Shown: one piece after another, positions 27,386-35,794 of the stretch | Numbering within the stretch: the first letter of the stretch is position 1 | How the letters are laid out: each line of letters begins with the position of its first letter | Source: Legionella lytica | GTDB lineage: Bacteria > Pseudomonadota > Gammaproteobacteria > Legionellales > Legionellaceae | Direction: 5' to 3' | Length of the DNA: 64,000 nt | Assembly (NCBI RefSeq): GCF_023921225.1 | Contig: NZ_CP071527.1 | Span: forward strand, 2,632,501-2,696,500 | Translations under genes and position numbers: made by a program | The notes under the pieces: generated by a model | What the model was told of the DNA's origin: nothing | Seen by the model: only the letters and a program-made list of their open reading frames with translations | Databases searched by the model: none

Positions 27386-27655
27386 ATGAAAGAAAATCAT
27401 TTTGCCTATAAAGTAACGCGCGGCTCTTGTGGCTTTCTTTATCCTCATTTCGAGCTACAAAAAGAAAAAATGGTGGATTTACTTTCTGAAATAGAAAAGC
27501 AACACTATGATGGGTTATTTTGGGTGTTTAAACAATTTAATAACAATCCCCAAGAGCAATTATGCATTGTCGATTGTACGAATAACCGAATCTATTATCA
27601 TTTTTCCGGCGAAGTTGAGAATTTGCAAGAAACCATTAAACGATTAACACACTAG
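27386..27655 (+). CDS. Small hypothetical cytoplasmic protein
   Basis: An 89-residue protein without signal peptide or membrane helix. It is compact and mixed in composition, with strands such as GLFWVFKQF, QLCIVDC and NRIYYHF and a C-terminal helix, so a small folded domain is likely. I do not recognise it. The ATG follows AGGTGTTATC. The gene is alone between a hairpin and a GTATTA-type palindrome. Confidence 0.5.
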   Translation: MKENHFAYKVTRGSCGFLYPHFELQKEKMVDLLSEIEKQHYDGLFWVFKQFNNNPQEQLCIVDCTNNRIYYHFSGEVENLQETIKRLTH

Positions 27656-27755
27656 ACTATTGATGATACCCCTCTCACGCTCATTAACGTGAAGGTTTGC
27701 GATTATAAAAAAGTGCCTCCTTAAGAACAATGTTTACGATTAAAAGCCGTAGGCT

Positions 27756-27774
27756 GTATTAGCGGCGCTAATAA
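27756..27774. repeat. Degenerate GTATTA/TAATA palindrome
   Basis: GTATTA, GCGGCGC and TAATAAG form an imperfect copy of the intergenic palindrome family seen at 19747 and elsewhere, in the gap before the CAP-domain gene. Confidence 0.4.
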
Positions 27775-27941
27775 GGAATACATCACGTAAAAGCTCCGGC
27801 AATGAACTATTAGATTGATTTTTATCATGCCCAAAAAAACACCCACCTTTTGATCAAAAATAACCCATCCAAACTCTAGACAAATGATAGATTTTTAGTC
27901 ACCATGCGACCCCAGACATAAATCAAGACAGGTGAGTCAGT

Positions 27942-28511
27942 ATGCATTTTAAAAAATATTTACGCTTTATTTTCGGCTTCATCGCATTAGTATTCTTATC
28001 TAGCGCTTATGCAAACACCAAACCACAAGTCGTGGAAAGTGAAACCGCCATTCAGAACGCGGTGTTAGTTCATATTAATACCTATCGCAAACAACATGGT
28101 TTACCTCCCTTAAAAATGGATAACAACATGGTACGAGAAGCCAAACAGCATTCACTAGATATGGCTGCTCATAGAATGCCTTTTGGCCACCAAGATTTTT
28201 CCAAGCGCATAACTCGTCTGCACAAGCAGATAAAAAACACGGGCGCAGGCGCAGAAAACGTTGCTTATAATTACAAAAATGCTCAGATCGTAGTTCAGCA
28301 ATGGCTACGTAGCTCAGGCCATAAAAGAAATATTGTAGGAAATTACGATCTAACCGGTATTGGCGTGGCTCGCGACAAGCAAGGCAAGCTTTATTACACG
28401 CAACTATTCCTACGTACAACCAAAGAAACCCCTCGAGTTTCTACCCATGCAACCAGAAGAGCCCCCTTCGGCGTTTCATTTGGTGGCATTTCATTTAGAC
28501 GGAGTGCCTAA
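27942..28511 (+). CDS. Secreted CAP-domain (SCP/PR1-like) protein
   Basis: A 189-residue protein with a signal peptide (about 1-24, ending SSAYA). The CAP fold is seen from AVLVHINTYRKQHGLPPL, through REAKQHSLDMAAHRMPFGH, GAGAENVAYNY and WLRSSGHKRNIVGNYDLTGIGVA to YYTQLFL. The conserved His (in FGH), Glu (in GAEN) and second His (in SGHKRN) of the CAP cavity are present. Bacterial CAP proteins of this small type are extracellular or envelope proteins; the biochemical activity is unsettled. A basic Arg-rich C-terminal tail (about 165-189) follows the domain. No good Shine-Dalgarno beyond AGGTGAG about 11 nt upstream. Confidence 0.85.
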   Translation: MHFKKYLRFIFGFIALVFLSSAYANTKPQVVESETAIQNAVLVHINTYRKQHGLPPLKMDNNMVREAKQHSLDMAAHRMPFGHQDFSKRITRLHKQIKNTGAGAENVAYNYKNAQIVVQQWLRSSGHKRNIVGNYDLTGIGVARDKQGKLYYTQLFLRTTKETPRVSTHATRRAPFGVSFGGISFRRSA

Positions 28512-28562
28512 AGACAATAAAAAGGCCATTACACAATCTTTGCAATAAAATGCGTGAATTTA

Positions 28563-28592
28563 TTGGCATTCCCATACAGACTGACCTATGAT
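28563..28592 (+). promoter_or_regulatory. Sigma-70 promoter of 6S RNA
   Basis: TTGGCA (28563-28568), an 18-bp spacer and TATGAT (28587-28592). The expected start is about 28599, exactly where the 5' strand of the 6S closing stem begins. Confidence 0.6.
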
Positions 28593-28598
28593 TGAAGC

Positions 28599-28750
28599 AT
28601 AGACGGTACACATTGTTCAGCCAACATCACGACATTGGGAGCCAGATTGAGAGTGTTGTGTGCATGCTTAGAAGGTGTAAGAAGCCTAAAATACTCCGGA
28701 GGAGTCCACCTTAGTGAATAAGGACTGTACTCAATCTTACTGTCTATACC
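28599..28750 (+). ncRNA. ssrS: 6S RNA
   Basis: The stretch folds as a long rod. The 5' end (ATAGACGGTA...ATTG) pairs with the 3' end (CAAT...TACTGTCTAT), and an inner stem AGATTGAG pairs with CTCAATCT. The segment GCATGCT followed by AAGCCTAAAAT and CACCTT matches the order GCATGCT, AAGCCTTAAAAC, CACCTT in E. coli 6S RNA as I remember it. Length about 150 nt agrees with the short Legionella 6S. 6S RNA binds sigma-70 RNA polymerase by mimicking an open promoter and limits transcription in stationary phase. A promoter precedes it and a strong terminator follows. Ends are estimates. E. coli has ygfA next to it; here pntAA follows. Confidence 0.75.
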
Positions 28751-28759
28751 AATTCGGAC

Positions 28760-28790
28760 AAAGGGCGTAGTGATACGCCCTTTCTTTATT
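28760..28790 (+). terminator. Rho-independent terminator after 6S RNA
   Basis: AAAGGGCGTA and TACGCCCTTT form a perfect 10-bp stem with loop GTGA, followed by CTTTATT. It ends the 6S transcription unit. Confidence 0.85.
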
Positions 28791-28813
28791 TGGAACACAG
28801 GCTATTTATCGAT

Positions 28814-28955
28814 AGGACCCGTTTTCATTTCGCTAGTCCGAGCCCAAAGAAGTTGATTGTCGAGCACCAAAGGGCAGTATAGGCCTACTAGGTGAGCATC
28901 GGAGCACAAAAATCAACTCATTTTGGCCGGGATAGTAGAAAGGCAAATAGGCCCT
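28814..28955. repeat. MITE-like palindromic element, copy 1
   Basis: The left end (AGGACC..., then CTAGTCC, AAGTTGATT) and right end (AATCAACT..., GGATAGTAG, AGGCCCT) are imperfect inverted repeats of about 50 nt around a centre holding GTGAGCATCGGAGCAC (28892-28907). The same 16-mer and similar termini occur in the element at 46157. About 140 bp, no coding capacity. Lies between 6S RNA and pntAA. Confidence 0.55.
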
Positions 28956-29012
28956 AGAAAAAGAGATTAAATTACAATAAGATAAAAACTTAATTTAGGT
29001 AAAGGATTTGCC

Positions 29013-30146
29013 ATGATTATCGCAGCCCTATTGGAAAAAGGTCACGAAACACGAGTAGCGATTACTCCTAATTCTGCAAAGCACTATATTAAATCAGGAT
29101 TTGAAGTAGTCATTGAAGCAAATGCAGGCCAAGCTTCTGGCTTTGCTGATAAAGATTACGAACAGGTCGGTGTACAAGTCAGTAAAAACCGAAAATCAAT
29201 CCTGGAAAAAACGAACGTTCTCCTTTCTATTAATGAACCCAGCCCCAAAGATTTAGCAGGCTTACCTGCTGGAGCGCTGATCATTGGCCATATTGATAAT
29301 GAACCCCAAGCTGAACTCATTACCTGGTGTTTGCAACACAAAATTAGCCTATTATCAATGAACTTAATTCCAAGGATTAGCCGTGCTCAAAGCATGGACA
29401 GCCTATCATCCCAGGCAAATCTCGCTGGATATCGGGCAGTATTGGAGGCCACCAACCAATATCAACGCGCAATTCCAATGATGATGACCGCAGCAGGAAT
29501 GATCCAACCTGCTAAAGTACTTATTCTTGGCGCTGGAGTTGCAGGGTTACAAGCTATTGCGACAGCCAAACGCTTAGGTGCTGTAGTTTGCGCCTTTGAC
29601 GTACGGCGTGCAGCTAAAGAGCAGGTTGAAAGCCTTGGCGCAGAATTTGTGGAAGTCAGCCAAGAACAAGACAGCGAAACTAAAGGTGGTTATGCGTCTG
29701 AAACCAGTGACGAATATAAAAAACTTCAAGCAGAACTTATCGATCAATACGCAAAAATGGCTGACATTGTTATTTCTACAGCCTTAATTCCCGGCAAAAA
29801 AGCCCCTATTCTCGTGTACAAAAACACAGTAGAAGGAATGAAGCCTGGCTCCATAATTGTTGATCTAGCAACCTCACGAGGCGGAAATTGCGAGCTCAGC
29901 GTAATGGATGAAACAATTAAACATGGAAACGTTACCATTATCGGTCTTAGTAATATGGCGGGTCTGGTACCTGCGACAGCTAGTGAGCTCTATGCGAATA
30001 ACTTGGTTCATCTCATGAATTTATTAACGGATAAATCCACTGAGGTACAATTTAATCCAGAAGATGAGATCATTCAGCAAGCAATTCTTTGCCATCAAGG
30101 TCAATATTTACCGTTCCAGGCAACTAAGGAGACACAAAATGCATGA
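29013..30146 (+). CDS. pntAA: NAD(P)+ transhydrogenase alpha subunit part 1
   Basis: A 377-residue soluble subunit (domain I) of proton-translocating transhydrogenase, which binds NAD(H) and passes hydride to NADP in domain III. The alanine-dehydrogenase/PNT fold is visible: an N-terminal domain with [12 protein letters not shown], the dinucleotide site [21 protein letters not shown] (about residues 170-190) with [18 protein letters not shown] after it, and PGKKAPILV with [12 protein letters not shown]. The alpha subunit is split: this gene holds only the soluble part and the next one the membrane part, as in Rhodospirillum. AAAGGATTTGCC precedes the ATG. The stop overlaps pntAB by 8 bp, indicating coupled translation. 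Confidence 0.95.
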   Translation: MIIAALLEKGHETRVAITPNSAKHYIKSGFEVVIEANAGQASGFADKDYEQVGVQVSKNRKSILEKTNVLLSINEPSPKDLAGLPAGALIIGHIDNEPQAELITWCLQHKISLLSMNLIPRISRAQSMDSLSSQANLAGYRAVLEATNQYQRAIPMMMTAAGMIQPAKVLILGAGVAGLQAIATAKRLGAVVCAFDVRRAAKEQVESLGAEFVEVSQEQDSETKGGYASETSDEYKKLQAELIDQYAKMADIVISTALIPGKKAPILVYKNTVEGMKPGSIIVDLATSRGGNCELSVMDETIKHGNVTIIGLSNMAGLVPATASELYANNLVHLMNLLTDKSTEVQFNPEDEIIQQAILCHQGQYLPFQATKETQNA

Positions 30147-30417
30147 GAGTTATGTTACCGTACTCACCATTTTCGTTCTGGCATGCTTTGTAGGATATTA
30201 CGTGGTATGGAAAGTAACTCCTGCGTTACATACTCCATTAATGTCAGTTACTAATGCGATTTCCAGTATTATCATTTTAGGCGCCCTCATCGCGGCCGGA
30301 AGTCAATTTATAGGGCAAATAACCTGGATAGGTGGTTTTGCTATATTTATCACGTCAATTAATATTTTTGGTGGCTTTGTGGTCACACAACGCATGCTAA
30401 GTATGTATAAAAAATAA
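30139..30417 (+). CDS. pntAB: NAD(P) transhydrogenase alpha subunit part 2, membrane component
   Basis: A 92-residue membrane protein with three hydrophobic helices (about 5-22, 36-55 and 60-82), forming part of the proton channel domain [21 protein letters not shown] is the conserved family segment. The ATG at 30139 lies within the end of pntAA, with AAGGAG at ideal distance; the longer in-frame extension upstream has no site and overlaps pntAA extensively. It is separated from pntB by about 90 bp containing a hairpin. Confidence 0.93.
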   Translation: MHESYVTVLTIFVLACFVGYYVVWKVTPALHTPLMSVTNAISSIIILGALIAAGSQFIGQITWIGGFAIFITSINIFGGFVVTQRMLSMYKK

Positions 30418-30424
30418 GTAGTAC

Positions 30425-30477
30425 GTCACCCAATCTACCTACGTCTCGCGGTACGTAGGTACTCGGAGTGACTTTTT
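30425..30477 (+). terminator. Hairpin with T-run inside the pnt operon
   Basis: The inner stem ACCTACGT/ACGTAGGT (30437-30444, 30453-30460) and outer GTCAC/GTGAC (30425-30429, 30468-30472) are followed directly by five T residues. This has the form of a Rho-independent terminator between pntAB and pntB, so it may be an attenuator or set subunit ratio. Confidence 0.55.
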
Positions 30478-30506
30478 ATAAAAATAAAAATAAAGGATGG
30501 ATTCTT

Positions 30507-31904
30507 ATGACAAACCTGGTTCCCCTATTTTACTTATTGGCGGCTATATGCTTTATCCTAGCGCTTAAAGGCTTAGCCAGCCCAGTCAGTGCACGAAAAG
30601 GAAATCTACTGGGAATCACAGGGATGATTTTGGCAGTAGGTTCCACGCTGATGATGCCAACAACACACCATCATCTAATACTAATATGTTTAATCATTGC
30701 CGGGGGTATCATAGGTACCTTTATTGCCTTAAAAATTAATATGACCGCCATTCCACAATTGGTAGCCGCCTTCCACTCATTAGTGGGTATGGCGGCGGTT
30801 CTCGTGGCCTTCTGTGCTTTCCTTGCCCCTGAGTCATTTCACATTGGTTCTGCTGGCGATATTGCCAGAGCAAGCCTTGTCGAAATGAGTTTAGGCTTAA
30901 TTATTGGAGCGATTACCTTCTCAGGCTCAGTAATCGCATTTTTAAAATTACAAGGCATCATGTCCGGGGTGCCCGTAAAATTTCCAGGCCAAAACGGTGT
31001 AAACCTGCTTATTGCACTAGCAATTTTAGCCACCTTAGTTGTATTTTTTATTAACCAAACACTAACCTTCTTTTGCATCATGGCGGGTTTGTCTTTTTTA
31101 ATTGGCGTACTACTCATCATCCCAATTGGTGGCGCAGACATGCCGGTGGTAATTTCCATGCTAAACTCCTATTCAGGATGGGCTGCTGCGGGTATTGGTT
31201 TTACATTAAATAATAATCTTTTGGTAATTACTGGAGCCTTGGTTGGTGCCAGCGGGGCAATCCTAAGTTATATCATGTGTGTGGGCATGAACCGCTCTAT
31301 ATTCAATGTGATTTTCGGTGGCATTCAATCCTCTGGTAGTTCAACCCAGGCGATCGCCGGAGCTGAATCACGCAACGTTCGTCAGGCGAATGGTGAAGAT
31401 GCCGCGTTCCTACTCAGCAATGCTAAAGACGTGATTATCGTACCGGGTTATGGTATGGCTGTAGCTCATGCGCAACATGCTGTAAAGGAACTGGTTGATG
31501 CCTTAGAAAAGCGCTCAATTCGCGTACGCTTTGCGATTCATCCAGTAGCAGGCCGTATGCCTGGCCATATGAACGTATTGCTTGCAGAAGCGAATATTCC
31601 TTACGACCGAGTGTTCGAACAAAGTGAAATCAACCGTGATTTTGCAACCTGTGATGTAGCCTTTGTCATTGGCGCCAATGATATAACCAACCCCGCTGCA
31701 AAAACAGATCCCAGCTCCCCCATTTATGGAATGCCTGTTTTAGAAGTAGAAAAAGCGAAAACTGTACTATTCGTAAAACGTAGTATGTCACCAGGTTATG
31801 CTGGAGTAGAGAATGAGTTGTTCTATCATGATAATACCTACATGCTCTTCGGTGATGCCAAAATGATGACGGAGTCCATTTCCAAAGCTCTGGAAGAATT
31901 ATAA
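30507..31904 (+). CDS. pntB: NAD(P) transhydrogenase beta subunit
   Basis: A 465-residue subunit with about nine membrane helices (domain II) and a C-terminal NADP(H)-binding domain III. Domain III shows DVIIVPGYGMAVAHAQHAV (NADP pocket), IHPVAGRMPGHMNVLLAEA and FVIGANDITNPAA, with VLFVKRSMSPGYAG near the end. Together with PntAA and PntAB it uses the proton gradient to make NADPH from NADH in the inner membrane. The ATG at 30507 follows AAAGGATGGATTCTT; the longer frame from 30468 runs into the upstream hairpin and was rejected. A CCCGTATTA palindrome follows the stop. Confidence 0.95.
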   Translation: MTNLVPLFYLLAAICFILALKGLASPVSARKGNLLGITGMILAVGSTLMMPTTHHHLILICLIIAGGIIGTFIALKINMTAIPQLVAAFHSLVGMAAVLVAFCAFLAPESFHIGSAGDIARASLVEMSLGLIIGAITFSGSVIAFLKLQGIMSGVPVKFPGQNGVNLLIALAILATLVVFFINQTLTFFCIMAGLSFLIGVLLIIPIGGADMPVVISMLNSYSGWAAAGIGFTLNNNLLVITGALVGASGAILSYIMCVGMNRSIFNVIFGGIQSSGSSTQAIAGAESRNVRQANGEDAAFLLSNAKDVIIVPGYGMAVAHAQHAVKELVDALEKRSIRVRFAIHPVAGRMPGHMNVLLAEANIPYDRVFEQSEINRDFATCDVAFVIGANDITNPAAKTDPSSPIYGMPVLEVEKAKTVLFVKRSMSPGYAGVENELFYHDNTYMLFGDAKMMTESISKALEEL

Positions 31905-31913
31905 TAAAACCCT

Positions 31914-31943
31914 AACCCGTATTAGCACAGCATAATACGGGTT
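31914..31943. repeat. CCCGTATTA palindrome after pntB
   Basis: AACCCGTATTA and TAATACGGGTT form a perfect 11-bp stem around an 8-nt loop, 10 bp after pntB. It may act as the operon terminator. Confidence 0.7.
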
Positions 31944-32050
31944 ACAAATTGGTTCAATTATAAGCTTGGTCTCTTATAAATAAGCTCCAAGTTTGCCAAA
32001 TAAACAAAAAAACGGTATCTTAACCAGTTATTTTTACTTTGGAGTTATTT

Positions 32051-32440
32051 ATGCTAAGAAAAATAGGCTTCGGTTTATTATGTATGGCTGCCTCTTTAAA
32101 TACTCATGCTTATTCTTTAGAAAATAATGAAATTCAAGCACGTGCGATTACTGTTGAGTATGAATTTCTACCCAACCAACCGCTAGTGCTGGCAAATTAC
32201 ATGTTTTGGACTATAAACGCTAATTGCATAATTACTACTGAAAATTCCAGTGCCCCATTGAATGTCATAGCTTTAGCTAAAAAAGGTAAAATTAATGATA
32301 TTCCTGTAACTGCGGGTGACTCTATGCAGGTTCCAGTATTTAACGGGGAAACGTTGAGATTAAGCGCCGATTCAGGGGCTCGTGTTGAAATTACTAATTT
32401 AGGCGAGCTTACTGTTAAAGCAAGTTGTACAACATCTTAA
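32051..32440 (+). CDS. Small exported hypothetical protein
   Basis: A 129-residue protein with a signal peptide (about 1-20, ending LNTHA). The mature domain appears all-beta, with strands such as AITVEYEFLP, NCIITTEN and DSMQVPVFNG, and has two cysteines (in NANCII and KASCTTS) that could pair. I do not recognise the family. The ATG at 32051 follows TTGGAG; an in-frame TTG at 32039 lies in the ribosome-site region and is not the start. Likely periplasmic. Confidence 0.6.
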   Translation: MLRKIGFGLLCMAASLNTHAYSLENNEIQARAITVEYEFLPNQPLVLANYMFWTINANCIITTENSSAPLNVIALAKKGKINDIPVTAGDSMQVPVFNGETLRLSADSGARVEITNLGELTVKASCTTS

Positions 32441-32446
32441 CTGTAG

Positions 32447-32640
32447 GTTAGGCCCATGGCCTGAAGTATCGACTGGTTTTATTTGAACAATTTTTTGGAT
32501 GAACTATTTTCAAATAGAAAACGTATCATCCTCTAAAAAGCGGAAAACTATCCATAATTAAGCCATATTTTTAAATATGACACGTGGATTCTGTCTTCAT
32601 GAAAACGATAATAAAAATGAGTCGATACCTCAGGCCCAAC
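32447..32640. repeat. Inverted-repeat element between convergent genes
   Basis: GGCCTGAAGTATCGAC (32458-32473) matches the reverse complement of GTCGATACCTCAGGCC (32621-32636) at 15 of 16 positions. The outermost bases read GTTAGGCC and GGCCCAAC. The intervening 150 bp is AT-rich and non-coding. Looks like a small MITE-type element or a long stem-loop. Confidence 0.55.
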
Positions 32641-32662
32641 CCGCAAGATACCAATATAATCC

Positions 32663-33940
32663 CTAACGAATCCCATTAGCCCGGCAAATATACCGCTCAA
32701 TATCCTGATTCACCCCATTAATCACATCCTGCTCATCTCTATCCGGCTGAATCAAATCATACAACTCAGAACGTATAGTTTCTTCATTCCCCTGATTAAA
32801 ACTACGCGATACAGCCTCTTTAAGAGTACTTCCCTCTTTACTCACAAACAAGGCACATAAGGCCTTTATTTTTTCTGTATTAGGTTGCTCAACACTCTTT
32901 AAAATAGAACGATAAAAACGAGCTCGACTTAGTTCTACCGGGCTATGATATCGTGGACTAAAGCTGCCATTATGGAAAAACTGGACCCCAGGGTTTTTAT
33001 GATCTTCAAGATAGGTTTCTATTCCACGAATCGCTCTCTGCAATACGTTAGGTAAATTTCTTTGATTAATTTCCAGTACGGATAAATTAAAGCGCTGTAC
33101 CTTTTCCAAGTAAGCAGCAAACATTAGCGATGAGTCAGTCCCTGATGGGGCTGAGTATGCAGAATCATCAAATTGATATTTATTGCCCTCAAACTCAATT
33201 TCACCATTCTTAGCTAAGCGTCCTTGCTCAATAACCAATTGCCGATGCGGTACCACCAGTCGAGGAATAATCTGCTGCACCATTATTTTTTCATTAACCA
33301 AATTAGCAAGAGGCATATATTCAGGCTTAAAAACATCGCGTGTACGAATAACTTCCAGTGTATCGGCCATATTCACCAAGTGCCTTAAAAAATCGATTTT
33401 AGAGTGAATATGCTGGTATTTACGTTGAAATTCTTTAGGGTCATCCTTATGACGAATGGTGTCGGCTATTAGCGTTGCTAAATCAGCACGAATATTCATT
33501 TGCATTATAAAATTACGACAATTATCCGCACTTTTAGCATCCCATAAATCAATGCCATCCCCTTCTCGACCTGAATCATGCAATAAAACCGCAATACGAA
33601 TTAAATCCAGTAAATAGTCCTGACCAATGCGATACGTTTGCGCAATCTCATCTAATGCAACCGTATATCCCTGAACATATTGAATATAAATCTCATCAAT
33701 CTGGCTAATTAGTTCTGCCGCTGCAAGCACGTGCAGTAAACCATGGGAGGAGCGAATACGAAATAAATATCGTTTATCGTCTGAAATCAATTCTCTTAAA
33801 GGTTGAGGAAGCGGAATTTGCAAACGTTTGAAATTAACAACCGACATGGGTCTGGAGTAGAAATAATAATTAATACCCTCAATTAATTCATTCTCGTTTT
33901 GAATTTCGCTAAAAATTGGCATTTTCCCCCCAACCGCCAT
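32663..33940 (-). CDS. SidE-type phosphodiesterase (PDE/Dup-like) protein, candidate effector
   Basis: A 425-residue protein with an HD-like domain of the type in SidE-family effectors. Landmarks are SSHGLLHV (His66, His70), LLHDSGREGDGIDLWD (His121, Asp122, Glu126), IRHKDDP (His164) and FLRHLVNMADTLEVIR (His187). The spacing His66-Glu126-His187 mirrors the catalytic His277-Glu340-His407 of SdeA as I recall. In SidE proteins this domain cuts ADP-ribosyl-ubiquitin to attach phosphoribosyl-ubiquitin to host serines; stand-alone versions (DupA/DupB) reverse it. No mART or DUB domain is present, so a Dup-like or other PDE role is more likely. Start uncertain: ATG at 33940 is used, and ATG at 33922 follows a G-run. 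Confidence 0.7.
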   Translation of the reverse strand: MAVGGKMPIFSEIQNENELIEGINYYFYSRPMSVVNFKRLQIPLPQPLRELISDDKRYLFRIRSSHGLLHVLAAAELISQIDEIYIQYVQGYTVALDEIAQTYRIGQDYLLDLIRIAVLLHDSGREGDGIDLWDAKSADNCRNFIMQMNIRADLATLIADTIRHKDDPKEFQRKYQHIHSKIDFLRHLVNMADTLEVIRTRDVFKPEYMPLANLVNEKIMVQQIIPRLVVPHRQLVIEQGRLAKNGEIEFEGNKYQFDDSAYSAPSGTDSSLMFAAYLEKVQRFNLSVLEINQRNLPNVLQRAIRGIETYLEDHKNPGVQFFHNGSFSPRYHSPVELSRARFYRSILKSVEQPNTEKIKALCALFVSKEGSTLKEAVSRSFNQGNEETIRSELYDLIQPDRDEQDVINGVNQDIERYICRANGIR

Positions 33941-34042
33941 TGATTATTAAAACATAACAATAATTGTAGTCGTAGTTGAGACGTACGGAAAGGTAAAAAA
34001 CATGAATGAGGCAGATCACGTAACTCAGATTGGACGAAGTCA

Positions 34043-34077
34043 TAATACGGGGCATTGTGGCACCAATCCCCGTATTA
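34043..34077 (-). terminator. CCCGTATTA palindrome downstream of prfC
   Basis: TAATACGGGG and CCCCGTATTA form a 10-bp perfect stem; the 15-nt loop itself contains ATTG/CAAT. It starts 10 bp after the prfC stop. A member of the dispersed palindrome family that may serve here as a terminator. Confidence 0.6.
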
Positions 34078-34087
34078 GATTGAAAAA

Positions 34088-35668
34088 TTAATGTTCTCGT
34101 GTAGCGTGGAATTTAATTTTTGGATAACGTTCTTCAGCCATAGTTAAATTAACGCGCGTTGGTGCAAGATACATCAGTGCATCACCGCCATCTAACGCCA
34201 AATAATCATAAGCCTTAGTGCGAAACTCCGCCATCGCTTTATCATCTTCAGCATAAACCCAGCGTGCACAAGTAATATTAGCGGCTTCATAGACACAATC
34301 TACTTTATATTCATGTTTTAAACGATGTGCAACTACATCAAACTGCAACACCCCTACAGCACCTAAAATCAATTGGTTACTGTTTAAAGGTCTAAATACC
34401 TGGGTTGCGCCCTCCTCGGATAATTCAATTAACCCTTTTAATAAAGCCTTGCTCTTTAAAGGATCGCGCAAACGAACTAAACGAAATAATTCGGGAGCAA
34501 AATTCGGAATGCCCGTGAACTTTAATTGTTCTCCTTGAGTGAACGTATCTCCAATGCGAATTGTACCGTGGTTATGTAAACCAATAATGTCACCCGCTAG
34601 TGCCATTTCGGTGTGCGATCGATCGCCGGCCATAAAGGTTAAGGCATTAGAAATCTGCACTTCTTTACCAATACGTAAATGGGATAACTTCATCCCTTTC
34701 TTGTAAGTACCAGAGCATACTCTTAAAAAGGCAATTCGGTCGCGATGTTTTGGATCCATATTCGCTTGAATTTTAAATACAAAGCCAGAAAAAGCCTCTT
34801 CATCAGCAGAAACCATACGCTCTTGAGTCGCTCGTGCCTGTGGGCCTGGGGCATAACTAACATAATCATCTAAGAGCTCTTTAATGCCAAAATTGTTGAT
34901 TGCCGAACCGAAGTAGACTGGTGTCATTTTACCAGCCAAATACTCTTCTAAATCAAATTCATGCGATGCACCCTTAACGAGTTCAATTTCATCACGCAAC
35001 TCTTGAGCACTATCTCCAAGTAGCTCATCTAATTGGGGGTTATTCAACCCTTTGATTTGTAAGGCATCTTGCTTTTGGGCATTCTTACCTGGTTCATAAA
35101 GATAAACCGTATCTTGATAGCGATGATAAATACCTTTAAAGCGCTTACCCATCCCAACTGGCCAGGTTACTGGAGCACATTTAATACCTAGAACTGATTC
35201 CACCTCATCCAATAAATCAATAGGCTCACGACCCTCGCGGTCCAATTTATTAATGAACGTCATAATGGGTGTATCGCGTAAACGACATACTTCCATTAAT
35301 TTAACGGTTCTATCCTCAACCCCTTTAGCCACGTCAATAACCATTAGTGCCGAATCCACCGCAGTTAGGGTCCGATAGGTATCTTCCGAGAAATCTTCGT
35401 GCCCTGGAGTATCCAGCAAGTTCATCACATGCTGGTTATGCACAAACTGCATCACCGAGGTCGTAATCGAAATTCCACGCTCTTTTTCCATTTCCATCCA
35501 ATCTGAAGTGGCGTGTCTATCTGCTTTACGGCCTTTAACTGTCCCAGCCAACTGAATAGCACCCCCGAATAACAATAACTTTTCAGTCACGGTGGTTTTA
35601 CCAGCATCAGGGTGAGAAATGATCGCAAAAGTGCGTCGTGTATTGAACTCCTGATAAAAATCAGACAT
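34088..35668 (-). CDS. prfC: Peptide chain release factor 3
   Basis: A 526-residue translational GTPase of normal RF3 length. The G domain has SHPDAGKTT (G1), the switch with [18 protein letters not shown] (G3) and NKLDREGR (G4). Domains II and III follow, with [27 protein letters not shown] and [19 protein letters not shown] typical of RF3. RF3 uses GTP to remove RF1 or RF2 from the ribosome after peptide release. The start follows AGAGAG at 4-5 nt. It is a single gene ending in a palindrome. Confidence 0.97.
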   Translation of the reverse strand: MSDFYQEFNTRRTFAIISHPDAGKTTVTEKLLLFGGAIQLAGTVKGRKADRHATSDWMEMEKERGISITTSVMQFVHNQHVMNLLDTPGHEDFSEDTYRTLTAVDSALMVIDVAKGVEDRTVKLMEVCRLRDTPIMTFINKLDREGREPIDLLDEVESVLGIKCAPVTWPVGMGKRFKGIYHRYQDTVYLYEPGKNAQKQDALQIKGLNNPQLDELLGDSAQELRDEIELVKGASHEFDLEEYLAGKMTPVYFGSAINNFGIKELLDDYVSYAPGPQARATQERMVSADEEAFSGFVFKIQANMDPKHRDRIAFLRVCSGTYKKGMKLSHLRIGKEVQISNALTFMAGDRSHTEMALAGDIIGLHNHGTIRIGDTFTQGEQLKFTGIPNFAPELFRLVRLRDPLKSKALLKGLIELSEEGATQVFRPLNSNQLILGAVGVLQFDVVAHRLKHEYKVDCVYEAANITCARWVYAEDDKAMAEFRTKAYDYLALDGGDALMYLAPTRVNLTMAEERYPKIKFHATREH

Positions 35669-35794
35669 GAAACTCTCTACATAAAAAGGTATTTAACATA
35701 GAGTGAATTTTAAGACATTCCCCATTAATTACAAGGAAAATCCCCTCTCCTGGAAGCAGAAAGAGGGGTAAAGAAGGATTCGTAAACCTGTTTT

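Noticed and set aside
28586..28798. Minus-strand frame of 70 codons across the 6S RNA region
   Set aside because: It spans the 6S RNA and its terminator, with no ribosome site; the RNA explains the sequence.
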